From Deltaproteobacteria bacterium (GTDB lineage: Bacteria; Desulfobacterota; Desulfobulbia; Desulfobulbales; SURF-16): a stretch of DNA of 46,307 nt. The stretch covers positions 1-46,307 of the forward strand of contig JACRCD010000069.1 in assembly GCA_016219175.1 (NCBI GenBank). Direction: 5' to 3'. The notes under the pieces were generated by a model. That model was not told where the DNA came from. It saw only the letters and a program-made list of their open reading frames with translations, and searched no databases. Shown here piece by piece: positions 1 to 9,258 of the stretch (position 1 is the first letter of the stretch; every line of letters starts with the position of its first letter). Both the position numbers and the translations under genes were made by a program.

Positions 1-86
1 AAGTACTTAAAGTGAAAGGTTTTATCTGATCAGAAAGTACCACAACTTTAGGCACTTGAAGTATTTTAAGTACTTTAGGCACTTTT
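1..86. repeat. Cluster of short degenerate word repeats
   Basis: AT-rich intergenic DNA built from variants of AAGTACTT, AAAGTG and TTAGGCACTT. The 13-mer ACTTTAGGCACTT occurs exactly at 45-57 and again at 72-84, and the palindrome AAGTACTT occurs at 1-8 and 68-75. The cluster runs off the left edge of the window. It resembles in style, though not in sequence, the word-repeat clusters at 11.3, 23.0, 31.6, 32.2 and 33.9 kb. No ORF was found in it. Confidence 0.5.
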
Positions 87-313
87 TTTGATCTTGTATT
101 TTGGTACCAGCGTTTAATCTGCCGAGATCAGGTTGTCTGAAATTAGGCTATGGGCAATGAGGCTGGGGGCTGTCGGAGGAAAGCTCAATTTCCCGCAGCC
201 TGCGGCCAAACGGATAGGTTATCGGCAGAAACGGCGGTTTTCCCCGGCTATCTTTCTTGCCGGCAATGACGTTTGGTAAAAATAGCTTTGAGGTGTGGAC
301 GGAAAATTATAGT

Positions 314-2851
314 ATGAATCAGGGCGAGAAGGGCTTAACCCCCTGCGTCGCGTCCTCACATTTTTTTTCCGGAGACCATGCCTTGCACCTGAACCACCGA
401 ATTCAAGACCTGATCGACATCCCCAAGCTCCAGAGCCTGCTGGACAGTCTTCATGCCGCGGCCGGCATCCCTTCAGCCATCATCGATCTTGAGGGTAATA
501 TCCTTACTGGCTCGGGCTGGCTGGATATCTGCACCAAGTTTCACCGGGTCAATGCCCGGACCAAACGGGATTGCATTGACAGTGACAAGACCATCAACAA
601 GGGGTTGTCACCCTCGGGCGGTCACTCCCAGATCACCTGCCCCCGCGGCCTGACCGACATCGCCGCCCCCCTCATCATTGAAGGCATTCATCTCGCTAAT
701 ATTTTCACCGGCCAGTTTTTTATCATTCCGCCGGACCGCGAACAGTTTCGCCGCCAGGCCGCGGAATTCGGATTCGACGAAGAGGACTACCTCGCCGCCT
801 TCGACAAGGTGCCGGTCATCAGCCAGACAAAGCTTGATCAATATCTCTCCCTCATTACCAATCTTGCCGAGTCCCTGGCTGGTCAGGGTTTGCGGGAGCT
901 GCGAAGTCTCAAAGCGCAAGAGGCGCTACGTGAACGGGAAACCCAGTACCGCAATCTGGCCAACTCGGGCCTGGCCTTAATCTGGACATCAGGCCCCGAT
1001 AAATTATACAATTATTTTAATAAGCCCTGGTTGAATTTCACCGGCAGAACGCTGGATCAGGAGCTCGGCAATGGCTGGACGGCAGGGGTGCATCCCGAGG
1101 ATTTCGACCGATGCGTCAAAACCTATGCCGCAGCCTTTGACAGGAGGAATTCCTTTGATATGGAATACAGACTCCGTCACCATGGCGGTGAGTATCGCTG
1201 GCTTCAGGATGTCGGTACGCCCAATTACAACAGCAGCGGGGAGTTCATGGGCTATATCGGCTATTGCTTCGATATCACGGAACGCAAGCGGGCGACTCAG
1301 TTACTGACAGAGAGCGAAACTCGTCTGCAGACTTTGGTGCAAACCATACCGGACCTGATCTGGCTTAAAGACCGGGACGGCACCTATCTGGACTGCAATC
1401 CGATGTTCGAACGGTTCTTCGGCGCCGCGAAAAAGGATATTATAGGTAAGACCGATTACGACTTTGTCGACAGGGAGCTTGCCGATTTTTTCCGGGAGCA
1501 CGACCGCAAGGCCATGGCAGCTGGCAGGCCCAACAGCAACGAGGAATGGATCATCTTTGCCGATGATGGCCATCGAGCCTTGCTTGACACCATTAAAACG
1601 CCAATGTTTGATGCCCAGGGCAAGCTTGTAGGTGTGCTTGGCATTGCCCGCGACATCACCGAGCGCAGGCGGTCCGAGGAGGAAAAAGAGAAGCTTCAGG
1701 AGCAGTTGAACCAGGCCCAGAAGATGGAGGCCATCGGCATCCTGGCCGGCGGCATTGCCCACGACTTCAACAATATCCTGGGACCCATAATCGGCTTTGC
1801 CGATATCGCCAGGGAGGATGCACCTCCTGGTTCACAATTGGCTCAAGATCTCGAGCAAATATTGACCGCGGCTCACCGCGCCAAGGATCTGGTCAGGCAG
1901 ATTCTGGCCTTCAGCCGGCATTCCGCCGTTGAGCGGATGGCGATCAATATTCAGCCGCTGGTCAAAGAATCGTTGAAGATGCTGCGGGCCTCGCTCCCCA
2001 CCACCATCACCATCAAGGAGAATATCCATCCCCAATGCGGGGCTGTCCTGGCCAGCGCGACCCAGGTTTATCAGATCATCATGAATCTGTGCACGAATGC
2101 CTTCCATGCCATGGAAAAGACGGGCGGCGTGCTTCTGGTGGGGGTGAATGCGGTCCGCTTAGACTCGCCCTTGCTGCTGGAGGCCAAGCAGATAAAGCCG
2201 GGCGAGTATGTCGAGCTTGCGATAAGCGACACCGGCATCGGCATAGGTCCCGATATTATTGATAAAATATTTGATCCGTACTTTACGACCAAGGAGATCG
2301 GCAAGGGGACGGGATTAGGCTTGTCCGTCACCCATGGGATCATCAAGAGCTATGGCGGGGCCATCACTGTCGAGAGTATCCTGGGTCAGGGGGCGACATT
2401 CCGTGTTTATATCCCGGTGGTGACTGAGGAGGAGGCAAGAAAAGCCGAAGAGCCGGGAGAGACGCCGAGAGGCAAGGAGCGGATCCTGTTTGTCGATGAC
2501 GAGGAGCTGCTCGCCGAATTGAGCAAAAAGATGCTGGAACGGCTGGGGTACTCCGTGATATCTCAATGCAGCAGTACCGAAGCCCTGGCAGTCTTCATGG
2601 CTGATCCTGACCAGTTCGATCTGGTGATCACCGATCAGACCATGCCTGGCCTGACAGGAACCGATCTTGCCCGCCGGATGCTCATGATCAGACCTGATCT
2701 GCCGATTATCCTCTGCACCGGGTTCAGTTCCGTTGTCAGCGAGGAGTCGGCCAAGGCTATCGGCATAAGGGAGTTCGCCTTGAAGCCGTTCAGCAAGTCA
2801 TCGATTGGTCAACTGGTCAGGAAGCTCCTCGATGGAGGGGCCGCGAACTAA
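314..2851 (+). CDS. PocR-PAS-PAS hybrid sensor histidine kinase with receiver domain
   Basis: A cytoplasmic-looking sensor kinase with no obvious transmembrane segment. From this start the order is a PocR-type ligand-binding domain (about residues 25-190, Cys-rich, with [15 protein letters not shown] and ITCPRG), a PAS domain (about 210-325), a second PAS (about 335-455), a HisKA region with phospho-accepting His in [10 protein letters not shown], a HATPase_c domain with N-box [10 protein letters not shown] and G-boxes DTGIGI and GKGTGLGL, and a C-terminal receiver (ILFVDDEE, phosphorylatable Asp in [10 protein letters not shown]). PocR-type domains are known to bind small organic ligands or metabolites; the ligand here is unknown. 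The start is uncertain: in-frame TTG 257 and ATG 266 lie upstream and none has a strong ribosome-binding site; I chose ATG 314 because all domains lie downstream. The C-terminal receiver suggests it passes phosphate to, or is modulated through, another protein. No cognate regulator is adjacent. Confidence 0.88.
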   Translation: MNQGEKGLTPCVASSHFFSGDHALHLNHRIQDLIDIPKLQSLLDSLHAAAGIPSAIIDLEGNILTGSGWLDICTKFHRVNARTKRDCIDSDKTINKGLSPSGGHSQITCPRGLTDIAAPLIIEGIHLANIFTGQFFIIPPDREQFRRQAAEFGFDEEDYLAAFDKVPVISQTKLDQYLSLITNLAESLAGQGLRELRSLKAQEALRERETQYRNLANSGLALIWTSGPDKLYNYFNKPWLNFTGRTLDQELGNGWTAGVHPEDFDRCVKTYAAAFDRRNSFDMEYRLRHHGGEYRWLQDVGTPNYNSSGEFMGYIGYCFDITERKRATQLLTESETRLQTLVQTIPDLIWLKDRDGTYLDCNPMFERFFGAAKKDIIGKTDYDFVDRELADFFREHDRKAMAAGRPNSNEEWIIFADDGHRALLDTIKTPMFDAQGKLVGVLGIARDITERRRSEEEKEKLQEQLNQAQKMEAIGILAGGIAHDFNNILGPIIGFADIAREDAPPGSQLAQDLEQILTAAHRAKDLVRQILAFSRHSAVERMAINIQPLVKESLKMLRASLPTTITIKENIHPQCGAVLASATQVYQIIMNLCTNAFHAMEKTGGVLLVGVNAVRLDSPLLLEAKQIKPGEYVELAISDTGIGIGPDIIDKIFDPYFTTKEIGKGTGLGLSVTHGIIKSYGGAITVESILGQGATFRVYIPVVTEEEARKAEEPGETPRGKERILFVDDEELLAELSKKMLERLGYSVISQCSSTEALAVFMADPDQFDLVITDQTMPGLTGTDLARRMLMIRPDLPIILCTGFSSVVSEESAKAIGIREFALKPFSKSSIGQLVRKLLDGGAAN

Positions 2852-2883
2852 GCGGCAGAGCGCCTGTTGGCCGGACCCGCAAG

Positions 2884-2920
2884 AAAGCCCTTTGCTCAAT
2901 ATGAGTGAGGGGCTTTTTTC
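2884..2920 (+). terminator. Rho-independent terminator after the PocR kinase gene
   Basis: A stem of AAAGCCC pairing with GGGCTTT, extended by TTTGCTC/GAGTGAG with wobble pairs, around an AATAT loop and followed by a run of six T. It begins about 30 bp after the stop codon at 2851. Confidence 0.8.
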
Positions 2921-3043
2921 TTTGCTTCAGCCTCTTTCTGTTCTTGAAAAAAAATGGTAAAGTTGCTGATAATTCGGTGCGGAAATGGACTGAGATTCCT
3001 CTCCATCCGCGTGAAACCACATCATAATAAGGTTAGATTAAAG

Positions 3044-4030
3044 ATGAACGAAATACAACTATCACTTCACCGGGCATTGGTGCTTGCCGCCGTCATTTTC
3101 TTTTCCGCCGTCATCCGGGCGGGAGCTGTAACAATTGACGAATTGAAACCCAAAGCCATGGACGGCAATCCCGAGGCGCAACTCTATCTGGGCATCATGT
3201 ATGACAACGGCCAGGGTGTGCCCGAGGACAATAAGGAAGCGGTAAAGTGGTACAGGCTGTCGGCCAATCAGGGCAATGCGTTTGCCCGGTATAATCTGGG
3301 GTTGATGTATGAGAGCGGCGAAGGGGTTGCCAAGGACGATAAGGAAGCGGTGAAATGGTACACATTGTCGGCGGATCAGGGTAATGCGGACGCGCAGTAT
3401 AATCTGGGGCTCAAATATGACAACGGCGAAGGGGTTGCCAAGGACGATAAGGAAGCGGTAAAATGGTACACGTTATCGGCGGATCAAGGCAACGCCAAGG
3501 CACAGAATAATCTGGGCCAGAAATATGAGAGCGGCCAGGGGGTGACCCAGGATTATAAAGCGGCCCTTAAGGTGTATAAATTAGCTGCCGACCAGGGCAA
3601 TGCCAAGGCGCGGAATAATCTGGGAGTTATGTATGCCCAAGGCAATGGCGTTCGCCAGGACCACAAAGAGGCGGTCAAATGGTACAGATTAGCCGCGGAC
3701 CAGGGCAATGCCAATGCCCAGAACAATCTGGGGTCCATGTATGCGCAGGGGAATGGGGTCGAAAAAAACGATAAAGAGGCGGTCAAATGGTATAAATTAG
3801 CCGCCGACCAGGGCGATGTGAACGGCTTGAATAGTCTTGGCGCCATGTACGCCAAGGGTCAGGGCATCGAGAAGGATTTTATCATGGCTTATGCCCTGTG
3901 GGATATTGCCGCGGCCAAGGGAAATAAAATTGCCGAGGAGAACAGGACGGCCCTGATCAAGCAGCTTAGCCAGGAGCAAATCGCCAAGGGGCAGGAATTA
4001 GCCAAGAAGCTTTCTCAAGAGAAGAAGTAG
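3044..4030 (+). CDS. Secreted Sel1-like repeat protein
   Basis: The first about 28 residues (MNEIQLSLHRALVLAAVIFF then SAVIRAGA) form a signal peptide, so the protein is exported, probably to the periplasm. The mature part is almost entirely seven tandem about 36-residue Sel1 repeats (pattern A.AQ.NLG.MY..G.GV..D..EAVKWY.LAADQGN), a TPR-related alpha-solenoid used for protein-protein contacts. A short Lys/Gln-rich helix closes the protein. An in-frame ATG at 2954 would add 30 residues ahead of the signal peptide; I prefer 3044 because it places the signal peptide at the N-terminus. The repeats are very similar at DNA level, so unit number may vary between strains. The stop lies 24 bp before pepD, so the two may be co-transcribed. 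The specific partner is not evident. Confidence 0.87.
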   Translation: MNEIQLSLHRALVLAAVIFFSAVIRAGAVTIDELKPKAMDGNPEAQLYLGIMYDNGQGVPEDNKEAVKWYRLSANQGNAFARYNLGLMYESGEGVAKDDKEAVKWYTLSADQGNADAQYNLGLKYDNGEGVAKDDKEAVKWYTLSADQGNAKAQNNLGQKYESGQGVTQDYKAALKVYKLAADQGNAKARNNLGVMYAQGNGVRQDHKEAVKWYRLAADQGNANAQNNLGSMYAQGNGVEKNDKEAVKWYKLAADQGDVNGLNSLGAMYAKGQGIEKDFIMAYALWDIAAAKGNKIAEENRTALIKQLSQEQIAKGQELAKKLSQEKK

Positions 4031-4054
4031 GAAGATGGCGCGGGAGGAACTTTC

Positions 4055-5488
4055 ATGAAGGCTGTTTTGCACCATTTCGAGCAGATAAGCCGGATACCCA
4101 GGTGTTCCGGGCAGGAAGAAAAGGTGCGGGATTTTCTCCGGCAATGGGCGGGAAACCTGGGCTTTGCAGCCAAGTGCGATGGCGCGGGCAATCTGCTGGT
4201 CACTGTTCCCGCCAGCCCGGGACAGGAGGCGGCTCCGGTAATTGTCCTGCAGTGTCACATGGATATGGTCTGCGAAAAAGATCAGGACAGCAGTCATGAT
4301 TTTGCCCATGATCCACTCAGGCTTTGCTATGACGGGGAGTGGCTGCGGGCCGCGGGTACGACACTCGGGGCCGATAACGGCGCGGGACTTGCCATTGCCA
4401 TGGCAATGGCGGAAGACACCAAGCTTGTCCATCCGCCCCTTGAGCTGTTATTTACCGTGGATGAAGAGACGGGCTTAAACGGCGCGGCCTCACTGCAGCC
4501 CGGTTTTTTTTCCGGCAGGGCGTTGATCAATCTCGATTCCGAGGATGAGGGCATATTCACCATCGGGTGCGCCGGCGGCAGGGACAGTTGCCTCTTTCTG
4601 CCGGTGCGGTATGAAAAATTTCCCAGCTCCGCCATTCCCTATGAGGTGCGGGTGCATGGTCTGCAAGGCGGGCATTCCGGCATCAACATCGGCGAGCAGC
4701 GGGGCAATGCCAACGTGCTTCTTGCCCGTCTGCTCAGCGGTTTGCGGCAGCGTACGGATCTGTGTCTTGCCTCCCTTGCCGGAGGCAGCGCTCATAACGC
4801 CATTCCGCGGGAGGCGGTCGCCTGCTTTACCGCCCCTGCCGCCGCCGGAACCTTGCTTGAGGAATTTGTCCGGCAATGGCGGCTCACTCTGCGTCAGGAG
4901 TATGTGAACGAACCGGGGCTTGCCGTTGCCCTTGTCCGCGGGGTCAAGGCGCCGGATCATGTATACAGCGCCGCCGCGACGGATAAGCTCCTTGATCTTC
5001 TCGCCGCGGCCCCGGACGGGGTAATGGCCATGTCCAGGGAGGTGAAGGGGCTGGTCGAAACGTCAGTGAATTTTGCCACCATCGGTGAGAAGGATGGAGA
5101 GATTTGTCTTCTCTTCAGCCAACGGAGCAGCAAAGAGGAAAGCCTGCGCTGGCTGACCCGCGGGATCGAGTCCCTGGCTCGCCTGGCAGGGTGCAGGATC
5201 ATGACCAGCCAAGGATATCCCGGCTGGCAGCCGGACATGCAGTCGGATCTTCTGGCCAGGGCCCGCAAGGTCTTTCAGGAGCATTTCGGCAAAGAGGCTG
5301 GTATTGAAATCATCCATGCCGGTCTTGAATGCGGGATAATCGGGGCAAAATACCAGGGCATGGATATGATCTCCATCGGTCCCACCATTAGAAACCCTCA
5401 CTCTCCGGACGAAAGACTACATATCCCTTCACTTGCCAAAATTGCTGAATTCACCGGGGCTCTTCTTGCTTCCTATTGTGCTGTCTAA
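4055..5488 (+). CDS. pepD: Aminoacyl-histidine dipeptidase (PepD, M20 family)
   Basis: A cytosolic metallodipeptidase of the M20C/PepD type that hydrolyses Xaa-His and other dipeptides. Full length (477 aa) for the family. The metal-site motifs are in order: LQCHMDMVCEK (His68, with Asp70), GADNGAG (Asp107), VDEETGLNG (the catalytic/metal Glu pair at 137-138), NLDSEDEG (Asp161), and the C-terminal HAGLECG and IRNPHSPDE His residues. The start has a good ribosome-binding site (GGGAGGA). It follows the Sel1 gene closely, and a small Cys-rich gene follows after 20 bp. Alternative family readings (PepT, CPG2) are less likely given the lid-domain length and the HAGLECG motif. Confidence 0.93.
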   Translation: MKAVLHHFEQISRIPRCSGQEEKVRDFLRQWAGNLGFAAKCDGAGNLLVTVPASPGQEAAPVIVLQCHMDMVCEKDQDSSHDFAHDPLRLCYDGEWLRAAGTTLGADNGAGLAIAMAMAEDTKLVHPPLELLFTVDEETGLNGAASLQPGFFSGRALINLDSEDEGIFTIGCAGGRDSCLFLPVRYEKFPSSAIPYEVRVHGLQGGHSGINIGEQRGNANVLLARLLSGLRQRTDLCLASLAGGSAHNAIPREAVACFTAPAAAGTLLEEFVRQWRLTLRQEYVNEPGLAVALVRGVKAPDHVYSAAATDKLLDLLAAAPDGVMAMSREVKGLVETSVNFATIGEKDGEICLLFSQRSSKEESLRWLTRGIESLARLAGCRIMTSQGYPGWQPDMQSDLLARARKVFQEHFGKEAGIEIIHAGLECGIIGAKYQGMDMISIGPTIRNPHSPDERLHIPSLAKIAEFTGALLASYCAV

Positions 5489-5508
5489 CTGATCAAGGTC
5501 CATTTTTT

Positions 5509-5877
5509 ATGGCTGCGGAGATTTTTAAAAAATGTACTGCCTGCAGCGCCATCTGGCCCCTTCAGGCCGATTTTCTGGCCGATCCTTCTCTTTCGCTCCT
5601 AGGGTACCAGGTATCGTTTAAGGAGCTGGAGACGGGTTTTTTTCTTTTTAGTCATGCCTGCCGGAATACCATCGGCCTGCGGGTCAAACAGTTTCAAAAT
5701 CTCTATGACGGGGTTATTTTTACCGAAAAACTCACAGGGAGCAGGGAATGCCCTGGCTATTGCTTGAATATGAAGGAGCTGAAGCGCTGTCCTTCTCACT
5801 GCGAATGCGCCTATGTGCGTGAAATCATGCAGATTATAATGTCATGGCCTAAGGACGGCGATTCTCCCGTGATCTAG
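5509..5877 (+). CDS. Small Cys-rich protein, paralog of the gene at 15407
   Basis: A 122-residue cytoplasmic protein with no signal peptide. It has an N-terminal CTAC pair, a central YQVSFKELETGFFLFSH segment with HAC, and a C-terminal cluster ECPGYCLN...CPSHCECAYVREI. The same layout (CPSC, YQVCF...LFNHTC, CQGMCLN...CPAKCECAYAREI) is found in the gene at 15407-15772, so the two are paralogs. The paired cysteines suggest a zinc or other metal site, which is inference. I do not recognise a named family. The longer frame from TTG 5476 overlaps pepD; ATG 5509 with AAGG upstream is preferred. It may be the last gene of a Sel1-pepD run. Confidence 0.72.
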   Translation: MAAEIFKKCTACSAIWPLQADFLADPSLSLLGYQVSFKELETGFFLFSHACRNTIGLRVKQFQNLYDGVIFTEKLTGSRECPGYCLNMKELKRCPSHCECAYVREIMQIIMSWPKDGDSPVI

Positions 5878-5918
5878 GGTCGTGTCGTTTCCTGGCGACG
5901 CTTTGCGAGCCGGCAGCG

Positions 5919-5934
5919 CCGCCTGAAGGCGGCA
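5919..5934. other. GC-rich hairpin
   Basis: A perfect stem GCCGCC-TGAA-GGCGGC in the space between two convergent genes. It has no T-run, so it is not a classical intrinsic terminator. It may act together with the larger hairpin at 5989-6040 as a boundary element. Confidence 0.4.
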
Positions 5935-5988
5935 GGTTCCGGAAAAAACAATGTGGATGGCTTCTATTGGCTCATGCTGGCCAGATAA

Positions 5989-6040
5989 GATTGCAGCGTT
6001 GCCCGTGTCGCTTTCGTGCGACACGGGCAACGCTGCAATC
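5989..6040. repeat. Perfect 23-bp inverted repeat with 6-nt loop
   Basis: Left arm 5989-6011 (GATTGCAGCGTTGCCCGTGT then CGC) and right arm 6018-6040 are perfect reverse complements around TTTCGT. It sits between the convergent genes ending at 5877 and 6104. There is no U-tract on either strand, so it is either a Rho-independent-like barrier lacking the tract, a REP/palindromic unit, or a phage/transposon target. No second copy was noticed in the window. Confidence 0.75.
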
Positions 6041-6103
6041 ATGGAACAGCTCAGGGCTGAAATGTGTAAGGGTGAGAGTGAGTCTTGCGCTGGACGGTAA
6101 GGT

Positions 6104-7135
6104 CTATTTTTTTGATTTGCCGTTGCCGTTGCCGTTGCTGGTTGCCTTGCCATTGCCATTGGTCTGGCCATTGCCCTGGGTCTTTTGCTCATTTCGTACG
6201 GTGTTCTGATTCCCTTTCGCGGGCGGATTGATCAGGGTGATGCTGTCCGTGGCCGTAAAGGTTATACCGTCGCTTAAGGCTCCGCTTACCGTCACTTCTT
6301 TTTCCATGGGAAATTCAATGGTGTCATCGTCCTTAATGAGGGCAACCAGCTCTGCCCTGCTGAATTTCAATTTTAGGAGGCCATCTTCGACAACAGCCTT
6401 GTCCGCCGGGATGACGCCGTCCAGATAAATGGAAGTGACATCGATATCTTCCAAGGCATAGTCCGCGGGCACCGCCAGGGCGCAGGTGATCCAGTTGCCG
6501 TTGGCGTTGATATTTAAGGTTTCCGGAGTGCAGTTTGCCGTGGCGCTAAGAGTGCAGGAGGACAGACAATTGGTCTGGGCCGTATCGCACTCGGACTGGC
6601 AGAGGGTCTGCACGCTGTTACACGCATCGAGGCAGACGATATCCCCTGCCGGGCAGAGGCTTATGCAGGCGGTTACTGCCGTGTTGCAGTCCGCCAGGCA
6701 GAGTCCGAAGCCGGTGGTGCAATCGTCCTGGCATGTCGCCTCGCTGTTTGGCGCGTCAAGAGTCAGGGTGACATAATCCTGCAGCATGGTCGCTTCAGCT
6801 GCCGGACTTCCGCTGTAGAGCAGGGCGATGATTTTTGCATATTCACTTGCCGCGGAGAGGGTGAAGGTCCGGGTAAACGGTATTCCATCCATGAGGCACG
6901 GTTCGACTGGTTCAACCAGGGGGTCGGCAAAGAGCTGGATGATGAGCATGTCATCAACAGAGGTGGTGAGAGATGTCATGTTCCGTTCGCCGCAGCCCGA
7001 CAATGTTCCGGAAATCTCCACCGCCCGCGGCTCTCCCGGCGGCAGGATGATCTGATCAATAGTGTCGGCCAAGGCGAAAGGGGACCAGAGCCCGGAAATA
7101 ATACCTGTTAATCCGATGATTTTTAAACCGCGCAT
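6104..7135 (-). CDS. Secreted Cys-rich protein of unknown function
   Basis: A 343-residue protein with a signal peptide (hydrophobic residues 5-20, probable cleavage after SPFALA). Residues about 30-130 look like a beta-rich domain (bacterial pre-peptidase C-terminal-like character is possible but unproven). Residues about 132-208 carry a Cys-rich repeat in which C...C pairs recur every 3-8 residues (CQDDC, CLADC, CISLC, CLDAC, CQSEC, CLSSC), giving at least 14 cysteines and implying disulfides or metal binding outside the cytoplasm. Residues about 210-310 are a second beta-rich region, and the tail is an Asn/Gly/Lys/Gln-rich low-complexity stretch. It has no visible operon partner. I do not recognise a named family. 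Confidence 0.75.
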   Translation of the reverse strand: MRGLKIIGLTGIISGLWSPFALADTIDQIILPPGEPRAVEISGTLSGCGERNMTSLTTSVDDMLIIQLFADPLVEPVEPCLMDGIPFTRTFTLSAASEYAKIIALLYSGSPAAEATMLQDYVTLTLDAPNSEATCQDDCTTGFGLCLADCNTAVTACISLCPAGDIVCLDACNSVQTLCQSECDTAQTNCLSSCTLSATANCTPETLNINANGNWITCALAVPADYALEDIDVTSIYLDGVIPADKAVVEDGLLKLKFSRAELVALIKDDDTIEFPMEKEVTVSGALSDGITFTATDSITLINPPAKGNQNTVRNEQKTQGNGQTNGNGKATSNGNGNGKSKK

Positions 7136-7377
7136 TTTTTTCTCCTTTTTAAGTTAGATAACAATTTGTTCTGATACATAGCTGCAAAATAACTATGCCG
7201 GATGATATAGCAATGATTGTGCCATAGTGGTGGCATTCCGTCCGGATATGGCAGAGCGGCGGCGGGAAATGCGCTCGCCGAGGTTTCGTTTAAGGGTGCC
7301 TTGAAAATTTGCAGGACCCTGCCCACAATACGGCGCGCGAATTCGACGTCCGGCGCCGCGGTTTTTGGCGAAAAAAT
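7136..7377. other. Intergenic region upstream of the Fe-alcohol dehydrogenase
   Basis: About 320 bp lie between the divergent genes 6104-7135 (minus) and 7459-8604 (plus). Apart from a possible promoter near 7378-7406 I see no RNA gene or strong hairpin. A long minus-strand frame crosses it (7123-7518) but it runs through the start of the dehydrogenase gene and has no recognisable product. Confidence 0.5.
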
Positions 7378-7406
7378 TTCATGGTTTCTGTTGTTTCGGT
7401 TATAAT
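7378..7406 (+). promoter_or_regulatory. Candidate promoter for the alcohol dehydrogenase gene
   Basis: A perfect -10 hexamer TATAAT at 7401-7406 lies 52 bp before the start codon. A -35 with 17-bp spacing would be TTCATG, a poor match, so sigma-70 assignment rests mainly on the -10. Confidence 0.35.
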
Positions 7407-7458
7407 TTCTTTCATTTGCCAATAACCATTTCCCCAGTCCCTGAAAAAGGAGTTTGCC

Positions 7459-8604
7459 ATGTTTGATTTTGTCTTTCATAATCCGACGAAAATCGTCTTC
7501 GGCCGTGGGCAGGAACAATCAATCGGCCTTGAACTGAAACAGGCGGGCGTCAAAAAAGTCCTGTTTGTCCATGGGCGGAACTCGATAAAACGCTCAGGCC
7601 TTTTTGACCGGGTGGCGGCGAGTCTGAAAGAAAGCGGGGTCCGTTATGTGGAGTTTGGCGGAGTGGATTCCAATCCTGTGCTCTCCCATACCCGGCAAGG
7701 GGTGAAGCGGGCAAAACAGGAAGGTGTGGACGGTGTTCTGGCGGTAGGCGGCGGGTCGGTGCTGGATGAGGGCAAGGCCATTGCCGTGGGCGCCAAGGCT
7801 GCCGATGATGTCTGGCACTATTTTACCGGCAGGAAGGTGACGGAGGCCCTGCCGGTCTTTACCGTTCTTACCCTGGCGGCCACGGGTAGCGAAATGAACG
7901 GCAATGCGGTGGTGACAAACGAGGAAACGAAACAGAAATATAATATCTCCTCGCCCCTGGTCTATCCCAGGGTGTCCATTCTCAATCCTGAGTTGACCTG
8001 CTCAGTGCCGCCCGCTTATTCGGCCTATGGGGCGGTGGATGCCATTGCCCACGTGATCGAAGGCTATTTTACCCGCAAAGCCGGGACGCACCTGCAGGAC
8101 AGGCTGGTGGAGAGCATTATCAAGACCGTCATGGAGACAACCGAGGTGATCATGAGGGAGCCGGGAAATTACGAGGCCCGGGCGGAATTCATGTGGGGGG
8201 CGACCTTGGCCTTGAACGGCCTGACCACGGCGGGGCTGAAGGAGTACAGTTTCCCCAATCACATGATAGAGCACTCGCTGAGCGCTATCTATAATATCGC
8301 CCACGGGGCGGGGCTGGCCATTGTCATGCCGGCCTGGATGAAATGGTATTGCCGGAAAAATCCGTCCAGGTTTGAGCGGTTTGCCCGGGAGGTTTTCGGC
8401 CTTGAGGGGTCCATGGCGGGCATAGAAGCCCTGGAGAAATGGTTCGTCTCCATCCAGGCGCCGGTGCGGCTGCGGGACGGCGGCATACCAGCCGGGGATA
8501 TCGAGATGATCGCGGAAAATGGCGCGGCCCTGGCCACCCTCTGGGGAATAAGCGATATGTACCGCAAGGAGGAGATCGCCGATATCCTCAGACTGGCGGT
8601 CTGA
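7459..8604 (+). CDS. Iron-containing (group III) alcohol dehydrogenase
   Basis: A 381-residue NAD(P)H-dependent alcohol/aldehyde oxidoreductase of the Fe-ADH family, closest in style to the butanol dehydrogenases BdhA/YqhD. The N-terminal Rossmann part has VLAVGGGSVLDEGK (about 93-106) that binds the nucleotide. The catalytic half holds the metal ligands Asp194 and His198 in GAVDAIAHVIEGY, His272 in NHMIEHSLS and His282 in NIAHGAGLA. The ribosome-binding site is AAAAAGGAG. It appears to be a single-gene transcript. A fermentative or aldehyde-detoxifying role follows from the family; the exact substrate cannot be told from sequence. Confidence 0.92.
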   Translation: MFDFVFHNPTKIVFGRGQEQSIGLELKQAGVKKVLFVHGRNSIKRSGLFDRVAASLKESGVRYVEFGGVDSNPVLSHTRQGVKRAKQEGVDGVLAVGGGSVLDEGKAIAVGAKAADDVWHYFTGRKVTEALPVFTVLTLAATGSEMNGNAVVTNEETKQKYNISSPLVYPRVSILNPELTCSVPPAYSAYGAVDAIAHVIEGYFTRKAGTHLQDRLVESIIKTVMETTEVIMREPGNYEARAEFMWGATLALNGLTTAGLKEYSFPNHMIEHSLSAIYNIAHGAGLAIVMPAWMKWYCRKNPSRFERFAREVFGLEGSMAGIEALEKWFVSIQAPVRLRDGGIPAGDIEMIAENGAALATLWGISDMYRKEEIADILRLAV

Positions 8605-8771
8605 TTGGTGGTGGGGCGAGAGGGCGGATTGCCTTTCAGGCATAGCCCCATGTCCCTTTTGATTTTTCGGGGGTGGGCAGGCCTTTGCCGCCCACCGGTC
8701 CGCGTGGGCAAACGATGAAACCATTTGTCCATCATACGGAAAAAGAACTGTTACAGTGTAGTAGCGGATAA

Positions 8772-9227
8772 TTGTGGACATTGGAAAATATACTCGTTAA
8801 TAATGGCCTGCCGGCCCTGTTTGTTCTCAGCTTCCTGGCTGCCACGGTCGTGCCGCTTGGTTCGGAGTGGCTGCTGGTGGCCTTGGTGTTAAAGAGCTTT
8901 GAGGTCGAACATGTGGTGGCCGTCGCCACCTTCGGCAATTACCTGGGGGCCTGCACAACCTATCTGGCCGGACAGTGGGGCGCTGGGTACCTGGCCGGCA
9001 AAATCATGAGAATTGACGAGGCAGCCCTGGACAGGGCTCGGCGGTTTTATGGCCGGTATGGGGCCTGGACCCTGCTGTTCTCGTGGCTGCCGGTAATCGG
9101 TGACCCTCTCTGTCTGGCGGGCGGAGCATTACGGGTTAATTTTTTCCTGTTTTCCATCCTGGTTTTTACCGGGAAACTGACCCGTTACGCTGTGGTGGCG
9201 GCGATAACGGCATCAACCATGAACTGA
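8772..9227 (+). CDS. YqaA-type membrane protein (VTT/DedA-like)
   Basis: A 151-residue inner-membrane protein with about four hydrophobic segments (12-42, 45-65, 105-125, 130-150). It has the features of the YqaA/VTT group: PLGSEWLL near the N-terminus, GNYLGACTTYLAGQWG, and the FSWLPVIGDPLCLAGGALR loop. Related DedA proteins move lipids or support membrane homeostasis; function is unproven in this small subgroup. The only in-frame starts after an in-frame TAA at 8769 are TTG 8772 and TTG 8781, so a rare TTG start is required. It ends 31 bp before the hybrid kinase gene and may be co-transcribed with it. Confidence 0.82.
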   Translation: MWTLENILVNNGLPALFVLSFLAATVVPLGSEWLLVALVLKSFEVEHVVAVATFGNYLGACTTYLAGQWGAGYLAGKIMRIDEAALDRARRFYGRYGAWTLLFSWLPVIGDPLCLAGGALRVNFFLFSILVFTGKLTRYAVVAAITASTMN

Positions 9228-9258
9228 TGGGCCCTTGGGTTGCCTGGAGACCTATGAG

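Noticed and set aside
7123-7518. 131-residue minus-strand ORF over the start of the alcohol dehydrogenase
   Set aside because: It runs antisense through the first codons of a well-supported gene, has no recognisable domain and no convincing ribosome-binding site.
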